From NCBI RefSeq assembly GCF_019400745.1, contig NZ_WJIB01000011.1, positions 204,138 through 268,137 on the forward strand: a stretch of 64,000 nucleotides of DNA. The letters are read 5' to 3'. The notes beneath the pieces were generated by a model. The model was not told where the DNA came from. It made no database searches and was given only the letters and a program-made list of their open reading frames with translations. Each line of letters starts with the position of its first letter. Positions within the stretch are counted from its first letter, which is position 1. Source of the stretch: Cohnella sp. CFH 77786. GTDB lineage: Bacteria; Bacillota; Bacilli; Paenibacillales; Paenibacillaceae. Positions 27,744 to 36,302 of the stretch are shown here, one piece after another. The position numbers and the translations under genes were made by a program.

Positions 27744-27772
27744 TTGCGATTAGGCGGCCGTTGTGGTAATAT
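27744..27772 (+). promoter_or_regulatory. SigmaA promoter of rplU
   Basis: TTGCGA (27744-27749), a 17-base spacer, and TAATAT (27767-27772), just upstream of the L21 leader. Confidence 0.65.
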
Positions 27773-27777
27773 GTTTG

Positions 27778-27912
27778 AGTGCGTGCAATGGGATTGCATG
27801 CGGAAACCGCACTCCACCGGGTCGACAAGACCGGCGCTGCCCTGGCCGAAAGCGATTGGCCGCGGCAACCGGCACCCGAAGAGGCGAGTCTTAAGTATGG
27901 GAGGTGCACCAG
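27778..27912 (+). promoter_or_regulatory. Ribosomal protein L21 leader
   Basis: A 135-base non-coding leader between the promoter and rplU. GAGTGCGTGCAATGGG at its 5' end and GCGGAAACCGCACTCC can fold into a stem (GAGTGCG with CGCACTC), and further GC-rich stems precede GAGGCGAGTCTTAAGTATGG. Position and form match the L21 leader family of Firmicutes, thought to mediate autogenous control. The family call is by eye. Confidence 0.6.
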
Positions 27913-28224
27913 ATGTACGCGATTATCGAAACCGGAGGCAAGCAATACAAGGTTCAAGCAGGCGACGTCATCTTCGTGGAGAAATTGTCCGCGAACGAGG
28001 GCGACAGCGTCACGTTTGACCGCGTGTTGGCCGTATCCGGAGACAAAGGCTTTAACGCGGGCAGCCCGCTCGTTGCAGGCGCAACCGTTACGGGTAAAGT
28101 CGAGAAGCATGTCAAAGGCGAGAAAATCATCGTCTACAAGTACAAGCCGAAGAAGAACTACCATCGCAAGCAAGGCCATCGCCAGCCGTACACGAAAGTG
28201 ACGATCGAATCCATCAAGGCGTAA
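27913..28224 (+). CDS. rplU: 50S ribosomal protein L21
   Basis: A 103-residue 23S rRNA-binding protein. The N-terminus [18 protein letters not shown] is diagnostic and the basic C-terminus [19 protein letters not shown] is typical. ATG 27913 follows GGGAGGTG with good spacing; an earlier in-frame codon at 27904 would overlap that site. First gene of rplU-prp-rpmA. Confidence 0.98.
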   Translation: MYAIIETGGKQYKVQAGDVIFVEKLSANEGDSVTFDRVLAVSGDKGFNAGSPLVAGATVTGKVEKHVKGEKIIVYKYKPKKNYHRKQGHRQPYTKVTIESIKA

Positions 28225-28232
28225 GAGGCCCG

Positions 28233-28577
28233 ATGATTACGGTTACGATCGAACGCGGCGAGGACGGCCGGATCCGGCGGTTTTCCGTTTCGGGTCACGC
28301 GGGGTATGACGTTCCCGGCCAAGATATCGTTTGCGCGGGCGTCTCTGCGGTTACCGTCGGAGCCGTCAACGCGATCGAACAGCTGACGGGGCTCGTTCCG
28401 AAGGCGAAAATGCGGGGCGGTTGGCTGACGGCCGAAGCGCCTCAGGGCGGCGATCCCGAGCTGGAAAGCCGCGCGCAGCTTCTGCTGGAAGGAATGCTTG
28501 TCTCGCTGCAAACCATTGCGGATGAGTACGGAAAGTACGTGCAAATACAAGAAACGATCAAGCATAGAAGGAGGTAG
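28233..28577 (+). CDS. prp: Ribosomal-processing cysteine protease Prp
   Basis: A 114-residue cysteine protease (YsxB) that removes the N-terminal extension of ribosomal protein L27. His22 (SGHAGYD) and Cys34 ([10 protein letters not shown]) form the catalytic pair. It lies between the L21 and L27 genes. The L27 encoded next carries the matching cleavage motif, so the enzyme-substrate pair is intact. Confidence 0.95.
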   Translation: MITVTIERGEDGRIRRFSVSGHAGYDVPGQDIVCAGVSAVTVGAVNAIEQLTGLVPKAKMRGGWLTAEAPQGGDPELESRAQLLLEGMLVSLQTIADEYGKYVQIQETIKHRRR

Positions 28578-28582
28578 ACACC

Positions 28583-28894
28583 ATGTTGAAGCTGAATCTT
28601 CAGCTGTTCGCCTCGAAGAAGGGCGTAGGCTCGACCAAGAACGGACGCGACAGCCGGTCCAAACGTCTGGGCGCGAAACGCGCGGACGGCCAAATCGTGA
28701 CCGCGGGCAGCATTCTCGTGCGCCAGCGCGGCACGAAGATCCACCCGGGCACCAACGTCGGCATCGGCAAGGACGATACACTGTTCGCGAAAGTGGAAGG
28801 CGTCGTCAAATTCGAGCGTTGGGGACGCGACCGCAAGAAAGTCAGCGTCTATCCCGCCGAGCAAGCGCCCGTTGCGGCCGCTCTCGAAGTATAA
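28583..28894 (+). CDS. rpmA: 50S ribosomal protein L27 with cleavable N-terminal extension
   Basis: A 103-residue protein whose N-terminus reaches the peptidyl-transferase centre after processing. It begins [14 protein letters not shown]; the Prp cleavage site known from Staphylococcus lies between Phe9 and Ala10. The conserved core [15 protein letters not shown] and [20 protein letters not shown] follows. The start follows GAAGGAGG. Confidence 0.98.
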   Translation: MLKLNLQLFASKKGVGSTKNGRDSRSKRLGAKRADGQIVTAGSILVRQRGTKIHPGTNVGIGKDDTLFAKVEGVVKFERWGRDRKKVSVYPAEQAPVAAALEV

Positions 28895-28908
28895 TACGCA
28901 TCCAGAAT

Positions 28909-28937
28909 CCCGGCCGGCGTACGCGGCCGGGGTTTTT
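28909..28937 (+). terminator. Intrinsic terminator after rpmA
   Basis: CCCGGCCG (28909-28916) pairs with CGGCCGGG (28924-28931), followed by GTTTTTG. Confidence 0.85.
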
Positions 28938-28976
28938 GCGTTAATGTCAGTTTCCCTTAAGGAAGGATGAAAGGGC

Positions 28977-29747
28977 GTGCGTCCTGCGTATCCTGATGAC
29001 AGCACCCGATGGGGGATCGCGGCGTTCGCGTCGACGGCGATTCCCGCGGCGGCCGTGTTCATATGGCGGGAATCCTGGTGGCCGCCGGCGCTATTGATCG
29101 TATGGACGCTGGGGGCGGCGGCGTTATACGCATCCATGGTGAAGCGGAAGTGGCAGCGCCGCAGCAGCCGGATGCTCGATCACGCCCGTCTCTCCGCCAT
29201 ACGGACGCTCAGCCACCATCGCCATGATTGGATGAACGATCTGCAAATTTTGTACGGATACTTAAGATTGAACAAGCCCGATAAAGCGGCCGAGATCGTG
29301 GACAGAATAAGGGGAAGAATGGAGAACGACAGCCGGGTGTCCCAGCTCGGGAACGCGGAGCTGTCCACCTATCTCCTCTCCTTCCGGACGATCTGCGACC
29401 ACATGCGGCTGGACGTGAACGTCGGCGAAGGCGTCAGCCTGGACCGTCTCCCTCTGGATTCGGACAAGCTGGCGTCCTGCCTCATCGGCTTGGTGAACGC
29501 GATTCGTTACCGGACGGCCGCCCCGGCATCCGGGGAGAGCCTGCTCCGCATGTCGATCTTCCGGACGGAGGAAGCCTTGCACGTCGAATTGGAGTACGAA
29601 GGGGAATGGGCCTCGGGGCAGAGCCTGGGTCTGGCAGGCGAAGCGCAAAGCTTGCTTGAGGGACTGGGACAATTCACGGAAGAGGAAGAGGCGGGAGCGC
29701 AGGGCAAGTCCCGGCGGCTGCTCGCTACCTTCCCGCTGACCGCATAA
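28977..29747 (+). CDS. spo0B: Spo0B-type sporulation phosphotransferase with N-terminal membrane anchor
   Basis: In B. subtilis Spo0B passes phosphate from Spo0F to Spo0A in the sporulation phosphorelay. The phosphorylated histidine is His83 in [13 protein letters not shown], the Spo0B four-helix dimer motif. A degenerate GHKL-like domain follows ([17 protein letters not shown]). Unlike the 192-residue B. subtilis protein, this one has about 60 extra N-terminal residues with two hydrophobic helices (about 13-30 and 36-53), predicting a membrane anchor. GTG 28977 follows AAGGAAGGATGAAAGG. Its place between rpmA and obg is the classical spo0B position. Confidence 0.85.
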   Translation: MRPAYPDDSTRWGIAAFASTAIPAAAVFIWRESWWPPALLIVWTLGAAALYASMVKRKWQRRSSRMLDHARLSAIRTLSHHRHDWMNDLQILYGYLRLNKPDKAAEIVDRIRGRMENDSRVSQLGNAELSTYLLSFRTICDHMRLDVNVGEGVSLDRLPLDSDKLASCLIGLVNAIRYRTAAPASGESLLRMSIFRTEEALHVELEYEGEWASGQSLGLAGEAQSLLEGLGQFTEEEEAGAQGKSRRLLATFPLTA

Positions 29748-29763
29748 CGGAGCTGAACTCATC

Positions 29764-31098
29764 ATGTTTGTGGATAAAGCGAAAGTGTTTGTAAAAGGCG
29801 GGGACGGCGGCGACGGCTTGGTCGCGTTCCGCCGCGAGCTGTATGTGCCGGAAGGCGGCCCCGCGGGCGGGGACGGCGGGGACGGCGGCGACGTTATTTT
29901 CCGGGTGGACGAAGGACTGCGCACGCTGATGGATTTCCGCTACCAGAAGCATTTCAAAGCGCCGCGCGGGGAGAAGGGCAGGAACAAGTCGCAGCATGGC
30001 GCCAATGCCGATGACCTGATCGTGCGGGTTCCTCCCGGAACGGTCGTCATGGACGACGACACCGGCGAAGTCATCGCGGATTTGACCCGCCACGGTCAAG
30101 AGGTCGTCGTCGCCAAGGGCGGACGCGGCGGACGCGGGAATACCCGTTTCCGGGCTCCGAACAATCCCGCCCCGGCCATCGCGGAGAACGGCGAGGAAGG
30201 GCAAGAGCGCTGGGTCGTGCTCGAGCTGAAGGTGATGGCGGACGTCGGTCTGGTCGGTTTCCCGAGCGTCGGGAAATCGACGCTGCTGTCGGTCGTGTCC
30301 GGCGCGCGTCCCAAAATCGGGGCGTACCATTTCACCACGCTGACCCCGAATCTGGGCGTCGTCGACCTGGACGACGATCGCAGCTTCGTCATGGCGGATT
30401 TGCCGGGGCTGATCGAAGGCGCCCATGCCGGCGTCGGGCTCGGCCACGAATTCCTCCGGCACGTCGAACGGACGAGAATCATCGTGCACGTCGTGGACAT
30501 GTCCGGCACCGAAGGGCGCGATCCGTTCGAGGACTGGGTCAAGATCAACGAAGAACTCAAGCTGTATAATGCCAAGCTGGCCGAGCGCCCGCAAATCGTA
30601 GCGGCGAACAAGATGGACATGCCGGACGCGGAGCTGTTCCTGGAGGAATTCCGGAAGCAGCTCGCCGAGGTTTCCCCGGAAACCGAAGTGCTGCCGATTT
30701 CTTCGCTGACGCGGCAAGGCGTTCCCGAGCTGCTGTACCGGGTGGCGGACCTGCTGGACACCCTGCCGGAGCCGTCCGCGCTCGAAGAAGCGCAGCAAGC
30801 CGGCGCGGACGAAGCGGTCGTCTACCGCTACGACCCTGGCAACGAGTACGATTTTACGATCCGCCGCGAGAACGAAACGTTCGTCGTCGAAAGCGAATCC
30901 CTCGAGAAACTCGTCAAACGCACGCAATTCGGCTCCTATGAAGCCGTGATGCGTTTCGCGACCATTCTCCGCAACATCGGGCTGGACGCCGAACTCCGCA
31001 AACGGGGGGCCAAGGGCGGCAGCACGATCCGGATCGGCGACTTCGAGTTCGAATTTTTCGAAGGCGGCGCCGAGTCCTATCTGTACGACGACGAGTAA
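29764..31098 (+). CDS. obg: Obg family GTPase (CgtA)
   Basis: An essential ribosome-associated GTPase of 444 residues, linked to 50S assembly and to sporulation initiation in B. subtilis. Three domains are visible: the glycine-rich Obg fold ([30 protein letters not shown]), the G domain with P-loop GFPSVGKST from about residue 165, DLPGLIEGA and NKMD, and a C-terminal OCT domain ([20 protein letters not shown]). It is cotranscribed with spo0B, 16 bases away. Confidence 0.98.
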   Translation: MFVDKAKVFVKGGDGGDGLVAFRRELYVPEGGPAGGDGGDGGDVIFRVDEGLRTLMDFRYQKHFKAPRGEKGRNKSQHGANADDLIVRVPPGTVVMDDDTGEVIADLTRHGQEVVVAKGGRGGRGNTRFRAPNNPAPAIAENGEEGQERWVVLELKVMADVGLVGFPSVGKSTLLSVVSGARPKIGAYHFTTLTPNLGVVDLDDDRSFVMADLPGLIEGAHAGVGLGHEFLRHVERTRIIVHVVDMSGTEGRDPFEDWVKINEELKLYNAKLAERPQIVAANKMDMPDAELFLEEFRKQLAEVSPETEVLPISSLTRQGVPELLYRVADLLDTLPEPSALEEAQQAGADEAVVYRYDPGNEYDFTIRRENETFVVESESLEKLVKRTQFGSYEAVMRFATILRNIGLDAELRKRGAKGGSTIRIGDFEFEFFEGGAESYLYDDE

Positions 31099-31106
31099 TG
31101 GAATAG

Positions 31107-31149
31107 AGCCGACCATGGCGGTGCGGATGGCACGCCGGTCGGCTTTTTT
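31107..31149 (+). terminator. Intrinsic terminator after obg
   Basis: AGCCGACC (31107-31114) pairs with GGTCGGCT (31137-31144), followed by TTTTTC. It closes the spo0B-obg unit immediately before the intron-like remnant. Confidence 0.85.
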
Positions 31150-31158
31150 CTATGGCGC

Positions 31159-31466
31159 GTGCCCAGATGCACGCATCTTCTAGCCGGTGAAAGTCCGGTC
31201 GCGGGAGGAGCCAAGTCCCCGCGTAGCTTGGATACTTACGTATGGCGAAATCTGTGCGTAAAAGCGTATCGACGAAGTACCTGTCGGAGACAGGGCGAGC
31301 GACATCCCAGGCCGTAACATCAAGTGAATCCTGCCGCGTCGTCAAAAAGGCCTCGCGAGAGGAAAGAGAGGAAGCCGAGTCCCGGCTGTATGGACGAAGG
31401 CCATGGAAGCTGGTAAGAACTTGGAGCGTCAGCGAAGAATCCTCCGGCGTAAGGGGATCGGCATGG
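31159..31466 (+). mobile_element. Probable 5' remnant of a group II intron (domain I)
   Basis: The stretch begins GTGCCCAGATGCACG, close to the GTGCG-type 5' end of bacterial group II introns. It continues with CTAGCCGGTGAAAGTCCGGTC and other segments recalled from intron domain I (GCGTAGCTTGG, CATCAAGTGAATCCTG). No reverse transcriptase frame and no domain V hairpin follow, so only the 5' end remains. It lies nine bases after the terminator T-run of obg, the site preference known for class C group II introns. The family call is from memory of conserved segments. Confidence 0.5.
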
Positions 31467-31467
31467 G

Positions 31468-31677
31468 ATGAAAGAAGATGCAGTGAACTGGGTGATCCCC
31501 GTCAAGATTCAGCCGTTCGATTTGTACCGGTCCCTCGTCAGCACTCCATCCTGGCGCGAAAGAAACGTGACGTATGACAACATCCGGGTCGAGAACTTCG
31601 AGCTTGGTCAACTGTTCGACCACCCGGCTCTGGACGTCAACGAATTCGTCCGCAACGTCTCGTTCCGGTCGGAATGA
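31468..31677 (+). pseudogene. Orphan C-terminal fragment of unknown protein
   Basis: A 69-codon frame directly after the intron-like remnant, with coding character (IQPFDLYRSL, TPSWRERNVTYDNIRVENFE) and a natural-looking C-terminus. It has no ribosome binding site, and its 5' side merges into the remnant, so it looks like the tail of a larger gene cut by insertion or deletion. The family is not recognised. Confidence 0.4.
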
Positions 31678-31705
31678 ACAAACGGGATCTTGCAGAATCG
31701 ACAGT

Positions 31706-32371
31706 TCAGCATCCCTCTCGTTTACGATGCTCAAGCAACCATGCGTACAAGTCGGGATTCCGATAGGTTTCGTTCATAATGAAATGCTTCAAACCGGGAT
31801 AAAAGGTGCAAGTTACGTTCCCATCCGCCGACTTGAGGGCCTGAACCATGTCCTTCGTGGCCTGCACAGGAACCATATCATCCTCTTCCCCGTGAAATGC
31901 CCAGACCGGCATCTCCCCGAGCAAATGCGCAGCTTCGGGATCGAACCAGCCTGCAAGCGGGACGACGGCCGCGAAGCGATCCGGTCGATAAGCGGCCAAA
32001 TCCCACGCGCCGTGTCCTCCCATGCTAAATCCGGTTAAATAAATCCTGTCCGGATCTACCCGGTAGTCGGACAGAATTCGCTCCAGCAGCGCGAGAACCG
32101 CATCGCGCTCCGAAGTCCAGTCGGTATAAGCGGGACATTGCGGCGCCAAGACGAGAAATTCGAAGCCATTCCAATTTTCCGCAATCGACGGAAGGCCGTA
32201 ACCGTCCAGCAGCCGTAAATCCGATCCGCGCTTTTTGACTCCGTGCAGAAACAGAATGAGCGGCCAGGACCGATCCGTCTTCGTTTCATACTCATCCGGC
32301 AAAAACAGTTGAAACCCCAAATCGATCCGTTTTGTGATCGTTTGACGAAAATGACGATGTTGAACGGTCAT
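31706..32371 (-). CDS. Alpha/beta hydrolase, prolyl-oligopeptidase/esterase-like
   Basis: A 221-residue cytoplasmic hydrolase. The oxyanion region is LILFLHGVKKRGSD, the nucleophile elbow is GFSMGGHGAWDLA, an acidic residue sits in WAFHGEEDDMVPV, and the catalytic histidine is probably in LKHFIMNETY. It resembles the predicted peptidase/dienelactone-hydrolase-like enzymes of Bacilli. ATG 32371 is chosen because AAAGGGG precedes it on the minus strand. It follows the ridA-like pseudogene closely and probably shares its promoter. The substrate is unknown. Confidence 0.8.
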   Translation of the reverse strand: MTVQHRHFRQTITKRIDLGFQLFLPDEYETKTDRSWPLILFLHGVKKRGSDLRLLDGYGLPSIAENWNGFEFLVLAPQCPAYTDWTSERDAVLALLERILSDYRVDPDRIYLTGFSMGGHGAWDLAAYRPDRFAAVVPLAGWFDPEAAHLLGEMPVWAFHGEEDDMVPVQATKDMVQALKSADGNVTCTFYPGLKHFIMNETYRNPDLYAWLLEHRKREGC

Positions 32372-32375
32372 CGCG

Positions 32376-32846
32376 TTAACCCCTTTCCACTTCAAAAATC
32401 GATTCGACCACGATCGGCAGATTGTCCCGTAGCGAAGTGGCCCTCATAACCGAGCGCGCAAGCATCCCCTTTTCGCGGAACACCTCCGTCATCAAGTCCG
32501 AGAAACCGTTCCAAACAAGATGGTGATCTTCAAAATTCGGTTCCGCATTCACAAAACCTTGGACCATGACGACTTGTTTTACTCGACCCAGACCGCCGAG
32601 CGCCTACTTCAGCACGGCCAGAACCTCGATTCCCGTTTGGCGGGCGAATCGACACCCCTCTTCCGTGGTAAAATCCCGGCCCAGCTTGCCCTTCGGGTTG
32701 CCAGCCGGCCCTCTTCCGGAAACGAACAGCAGACCGTTCGAGAATACGAAGTTCGCGTATTTCGCCGCAGGTTCGCTTGCTTCCGGCAGAACGTTTTCTA
32801 GCAAAGCCAATCGCTTCTCGATATCATCCACCGCAATCCGCCCCAT
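32376..32846 (-). pseudogene. RidA (YjgF/UK114) family gene with one in-frame amber stop
   Basis: Reading from ATG 32846, a RidA-like protein (ALLENVLPEASEPAAKYANF, LLFVSGRGPAGNPKGKLGRD) runs to TAG at 32606-32604. The same frame then continues without shift as ALGGLGRVKQVVMVQGFVN and ends normally at 32376. RidA enzymes deaminate reactive enamine/imine intermediates from PLP enzymes. The stop replaces a residue that is often glutamate in this family (K-E-A-L), consistent with a GAG to TAG change. Everything else looks intact, so the lesion is recent, or the stop is read through. It is divergent from the MocR regulator. Confidence 0.8.
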
Positions 32847-32858
32847 TCTTAGCTTGTG

Positions 32859-32887
32859 TTGATGAGTGCTGTGCCCAAGTCTATAAT
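32859..32887 (+). promoter_or_regulatory. Promoter of the MocR gene
   Basis: TTGATG (32859-32864), a 17-base spacer, and TATAAT (32882-32887). The perfect palindrome GTTTAAAC (32898-32905) just downstream is a candidate operator. Confidence 0.6.
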
Positions 32888-32951
32888 GCTGTTGGCCGTT
32901 TAAACAGGTTCAGTTGTTTATTATTTTTAGTGGCCAGATGGGATGGGTCGA

Positions 32952-34349
32952 ATGATTGACCTTAAACTGACCGTGGAAGACGATGGTCCTCTGTACATGC
33001 AGCTTTACCGGCGAATTCGGGGACTGATATTGTCCGGGGATCTTCAGGACGGTTTGAAAATGCCGTCGAAGCGCTTGCTCTGCGATCAGCTGAGCCTGAG
33101 CAAGACGACGGTCGAAACCGCTTATGGGATGCTGCTCGAAGAAGGTTTCCTTCACAGCAAACCGAGATCGGGTCTATTCGTGGTCAATCCCGAGCCGATC
33201 GGGAAGGCCGCGGCGCAGCAGGATGTTTCCAGCAGCTTCAAAGATGTCCGATCTTCGGATCATGCGATCGACTTCAGTCTGCTCGCCGTCGACGGAGATT
33301 CGTTTCCGGTGCGTTTATGGAGGGCGGCTCTGGCCGAATCGCTCTCCCTTAACGCAAACGCCGTTCATCAATACGGGGATCCAAAAGGCGACTTATCATT
33401 GCGCGTTTCTTTGGCTCAGTATTTGAGGACCTCAAGGGAAGTTTCCTGCGAACCCGAACAGATCGTGATCGGAACCGGTATTTCCTACAGCGTATTTCTC
33501 CTTTCCCGCATTCTGGAGGGAATCACTTCCATCGCCATGGAGGAAAACGGAATCGCTCAAGTCAAAGAGATATTCGACCATCACCGATTTCACGTGATCC
33601 CTGTTCCGCTTGAGGAAAACGAGCTGACCGTAAACGAATTGGCGAGCCGAAACATCCGGGCGGTTTACGTGACCCCTTCCCATCGCCCTTCGGGAAGCCC
33701 GATGCCTTATTCGACAAGACAACAATTGCTGAACTGGGCGTACAGACTTGACGGGTATATTATCGAGGACGATTACGACGGGGAGTTTCGTTATGCCGGC
33801 AAAACCATCCCGTCGCTTCAGGGACTTGATCAGAAGGGCGTCGTCATTTACATGGGGACATTTTCAAAAGCGTTTACGCCTGCTCTCCGGATGAACTACA
33901 TGGTTCTCCCCGTTCATCTTGCGGAGAAGCTTCATTCCAAGGGGCAAATTTTATCCCACCCGTCGCGCCCGGAGCAGTGGGCGATGCAATGGTTTATGGA
34001 GAGAGGGCATTGGTACCGGCATATCCGGCGAATGCGCCATCTCTACGGCAAAAAACGGGAGAAGCTTGTCCAAACGGTGAACGCTCATTTTCCGAACTAC
34101 GTTCAAATCAATGGCGACAGCGCGGGGCTGCATATTGAAATGAGGGTAAAAACCGACCGCACGGCCGAAAAGCTCATTGAACTGGCGGCGGCCGAAGGCG
34201 TTCGTGTTTATGGCGCGCAAAACGAACGGGTCAATCGCTCAAGCGGAAATCCCAAAATCTATCTTGGCTTCGGGGGCGTGAACGAGAGAGACATGGAGCG
34301 AGGCGTGCGATTGTTAAAGGCGGCCTGGCGGGATATCTTGGGCGAATGA
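32952..34349 (+). CDS. MocR family transcription regulator (GntR HTH plus aminotransferase-like domain)
   Basis: A 465-residue PLP-dependent regulator. Residues 1-75 form a GntR winged helix (PLYMQLYRRIRGLIL, MPSKRLLCDQLSLSKTTVET). The rest is a fold-type I aminotransferase-like domain with EDDYDGEFRY and the PLP lysine in GTFSKAFTPALR. Such proteins often control a divergent neighbour; here that is the ridA-like pseudogene and hydrolase. ATG 32952 gives the family-typical start, with GGGATGGG upstream. The start could also be 32943. Confidence 0.88.
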   Translation: MIDLKLTVEDDGPLYMQLYRRIRGLILSGDLQDGLKMPSKRLLCDQLSLSKTTVETAYGMLLEEGFLHSKPRSGLFVVNPEPIGKAAAQQDVSSSFKDVRSSDHAIDFSLLAVDGDSFPVRLWRAALAESLSLNANAVHQYGDPKGDLSLRVSLAQYLRTSREVSCEPEQIVIGTGISYSVFLLSRILEGITSIAMEENGIAQVKEIFDHHRFHVIPVPLEENELTVNELASRNIRAVYVTPSHRPSGSPMPYSTRQQLLNWAYRLDGYIIEDDYDGEFRYAGKTIPSLQGLDQKGVVIYMGTFSKAFTPALRMNYMVLPVHLAEKLHSKGQILSHPSRPEQWAMQWFMERGHWYRHIRRMRHLYGKKREKLVQTVNAHFPNYVQINGDSAGLHIEMRVKTDRTAEKLIELAAAEGVRVYGAQNERVNRSSGNPKIYLGFGGVNERDMERGVRLLKAAWRDILGE

Positions 34350-34389
34350 CGGCAGAAGGAGCGGAGCGGAGCGGCGAAACTTTCGCCTA

Positions 34390-34418
34390 TTGCCGGATGT
34401 GGGGGATTCCGCTATAAT
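34390..34418 (+). promoter_or_regulatory. SigmaA promoter of the pheB-hom-thr-pheA-ilvE operon
   Basis: TTGCCG (34390-34395), a 17-base spacer, and a perfect TATAAT (34413-34418), 42 bases before pheB. Confidence 0.8.
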
Positions 34419-34460
34419 GTCCTCTATATATAAACAAACGTCTTTTTTGGGAGGACGGTC

Positions 34461-34898
34461 ATGGCGGAACGCTACTATGCCGTCCGGGAGGATTTGCTGC
34501 CCGAAGGCATCCTGAAGACGGAGCAAGCGAAGGAACTCCTCCGCCGGGGGGAGGCGGCCACGGTGCACGAGGCCGCGGAGCGCGTCGGGCTCAGCCGCAG
34601 CGCCTTCTATAAGTACAAGGACGGCGTCTATTTGCTGGAGCAGGCCGCGAGGGACAAGATCGCCACTCTGTCCCTGGATCTGGAGCACCGGGCGGGCGTT
34701 TTGTCCAAGGTTCTCGGCATGCTCGCTTCCTGCGAAGGCAATGTGCTGACGATCCACCAATCCATCCCGCTGCAGGGTTTGGCCAACGTCGTCGTGTCGC
34801 TCGAAACCTCCGGTCTCCAAGGGACGCTTCAGGAATTGATCGATCGTCTTCGCCAGACGGACGGAGTGAAGAGGACGGCGGTCGTCGGCCGGGGGTAA
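34461..34898 (+). CDS. pheB: ACT domain-containing regulatory protein PheB
   Basis: A 145-residue protein with an N-terminal helix-turn-helix-like region (TVHEAAERVGLSRSAFYKYK) and a C-terminal ACT domain (ATLSLDLEHRAGVLSKVLGM). B. subtilis PheB has the same form and lies between obg and pheA. It may sense an amino acid, but the role is not established. The start follows GGGAGGA. Confidence 0.88.
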   Translation: MAERYYAVREDLLPEGILKTEQAKELLRRGEAATVHEAAERVGLSRSAFYKYKDGVYLLEQAARDKIATLSLDLEHRAGVLSKVLGMLASCEGNVLTIHQSIPLQGLANVVVSLETSGLQGTLQELIDRLRQTDGVKRTAVVGRG

Positions 34899-34948
34899 GG
34901 CCGTTTAGGCCGCTATGCGGAATTGCATTTTGAGAGGAGTACGGCATC

Positions 34949-36235
34949 ATGAAAACGGTAAAAGTAGGCTTATTCGGACTGGGGACGGTCGGAACGGGGG
35001 TCGTGCGCATCGTCGAAGGGCATCATGACGATCTGCTGAGCCAGGTAGGCTCCCCGATTTCGATCCATAAAATATTGGTGAAAGACCGCAGCAAAGCGAG
35101 GAATGTTTCCATAGATCCCTCGAAGCTGACGGAAGATCCGTGGGACATCGTGTCGGACCCGGATATCGACGTCATCGTCGAAGTGATGGGCGGCGTCGGC
35201 CAAACCAAGGAACTCATCCTGGAGGCGCTGGAGCGAGGCAAACATATCGTAACGGCCAACAAGGACTTGATGGCGCTGCACGGACCGGAGCTGCTGGCCA
35301 AAGCCCACGAGAAGGGCTGCGATATTCTGTACGAGGCGAGCGTGGCCGGCGGCATCCCGATCATCCGCACGCTGATCGAAGGGTTCTCTTCGGACAGGAT
35401 CACCAAGATCATGGGCATCGTGAACGGGACGACGAACTACATTTTGACCAAAATGAGCCAGGAAGGCGCGGCCTATGCGGACGTGCTTCGGGAGGCCCAG
35501 GAGCTCGGCTACGCCGAGGCGGATCCGACCTCCGACGTGGAGGGGTTGGACGCCGCCCGCAAAATGACGATTTTGGCCACCTTGGGCTTCCGCGCCACCG
35601 TCGAGCTCGGCGACGTGGACGTGAAAGGGATCAGCTCCGTGTCGCAAGAGGATATCCGGTACGCCAAACGTCTCGGTTACGAGGTCAAGCTGCTGGGCAT
35701 CGCCGAACGGCAGGACGACTACATCAGCGTCAGCGTCCAGCCGACGTTCGTGAAGGCGAGTCATCCGATCGCTTCCGTGAACGGCGTGTTCAACGCGGTT
35801 TACGTCCACGGAGAGGCGGTAGGAGAAACGATGTTCTACGGACCCGGGGCGGGCGAGCTGCCGACGGCCACCTCGATCGTCGCGGACCTCGTCGCCGTCG
35901 TCAAAAACATGAAGCTCGGCGTCAACGGCCGGCAGGCGAACATCTCTTATAAGGAGAAGAAGCTGAAGAGCGACCGTCAGATCGCTTCGAAATATTTCAT
36001 GCTTCTCAACGTGGAAGACCGCGCAGGCGTGCTGATGCAAATCGCCCAGGTTTTCTCCGAGTGCGACGTCAGCATCGAATCCGTCATGCAGCCGCCCACT
36101 CCGGACCGCAAAGGCGCGGAGCTGATCATCATCACACACGAAGCCAGCAAAGAATCCATGAACCTGGTGCTGAAAGCATTCGGCGAACTCTCCGCCGTGC
36201 GTACCGTCAAGAGCGTATACCGCGTCGAAGGCTGA
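34949..36235 (+). CDS. hom: Homoserine dehydrogenase
   Basis: NAD(P)H-dependent reduction of aspartate semialdehyde to homoserine, the branch point to threonine and methionine. The 428-residue monofunctional enzyme has the dinucleotide motif GLFGLGTVGTGVV, the substrate region NGTTNYILTKMSQEG, and EADPTSDVEGLDAARKM with the catalytic Asp and Lys. A C-terminal ACT domain (LLNVEDRAGVLMQIAQVFSE) predicts threonine feedback inhibition. The start follows GAGAGGAG. Confidence 0.97.
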   Translation: MKTVKVGLFGLGTVGTGVVRIVEGHHDDLLSQVGSPISIHKILVKDRSKARNVSIDPSKLTEDPWDIVSDPDIDVIVEVMGGVGQTKELILEALERGKHIVTANKDLMALHGPELLAKAHEKGCDILYEASVAGGIPIIRTLIEGFSSDRITKIMGIVNGTTNYILTKMSQEGAAYADVLREAQELGYAEADPTSDVEGLDAARKMTILATLGFRATVELGDVDVKGISSVSQEDIRYAKRLGYEVKLLGIAERQDDYISVSVQPTFVKASHPIASVNGVFNAVYVHGEAVGETMFYGPGAGELPTATSIVADLVAVVKNMKLGVNGRQANISYKEKKLKSDRQIASKYFMLLNVEDRAGVLMQIAQVFSECDVSIESVMQPPTPDRKGAELIIITHEASKESMNLVLKAFGELSAVRTVKSVYRVEG

Positions 36236-36302
36236 TGCCGGCCGCAACGGAAACCGATCATACCCGCAGGCATCCAGCAAAATCAGATAAAGGAGTTTTG
36301 TT

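Noticed and set aside
31242..31577. Short plus-strand frame within the intron-like remnant
   Set aside because: No family character and no ribosome binding site. The sequence is better explained as structured RNA.
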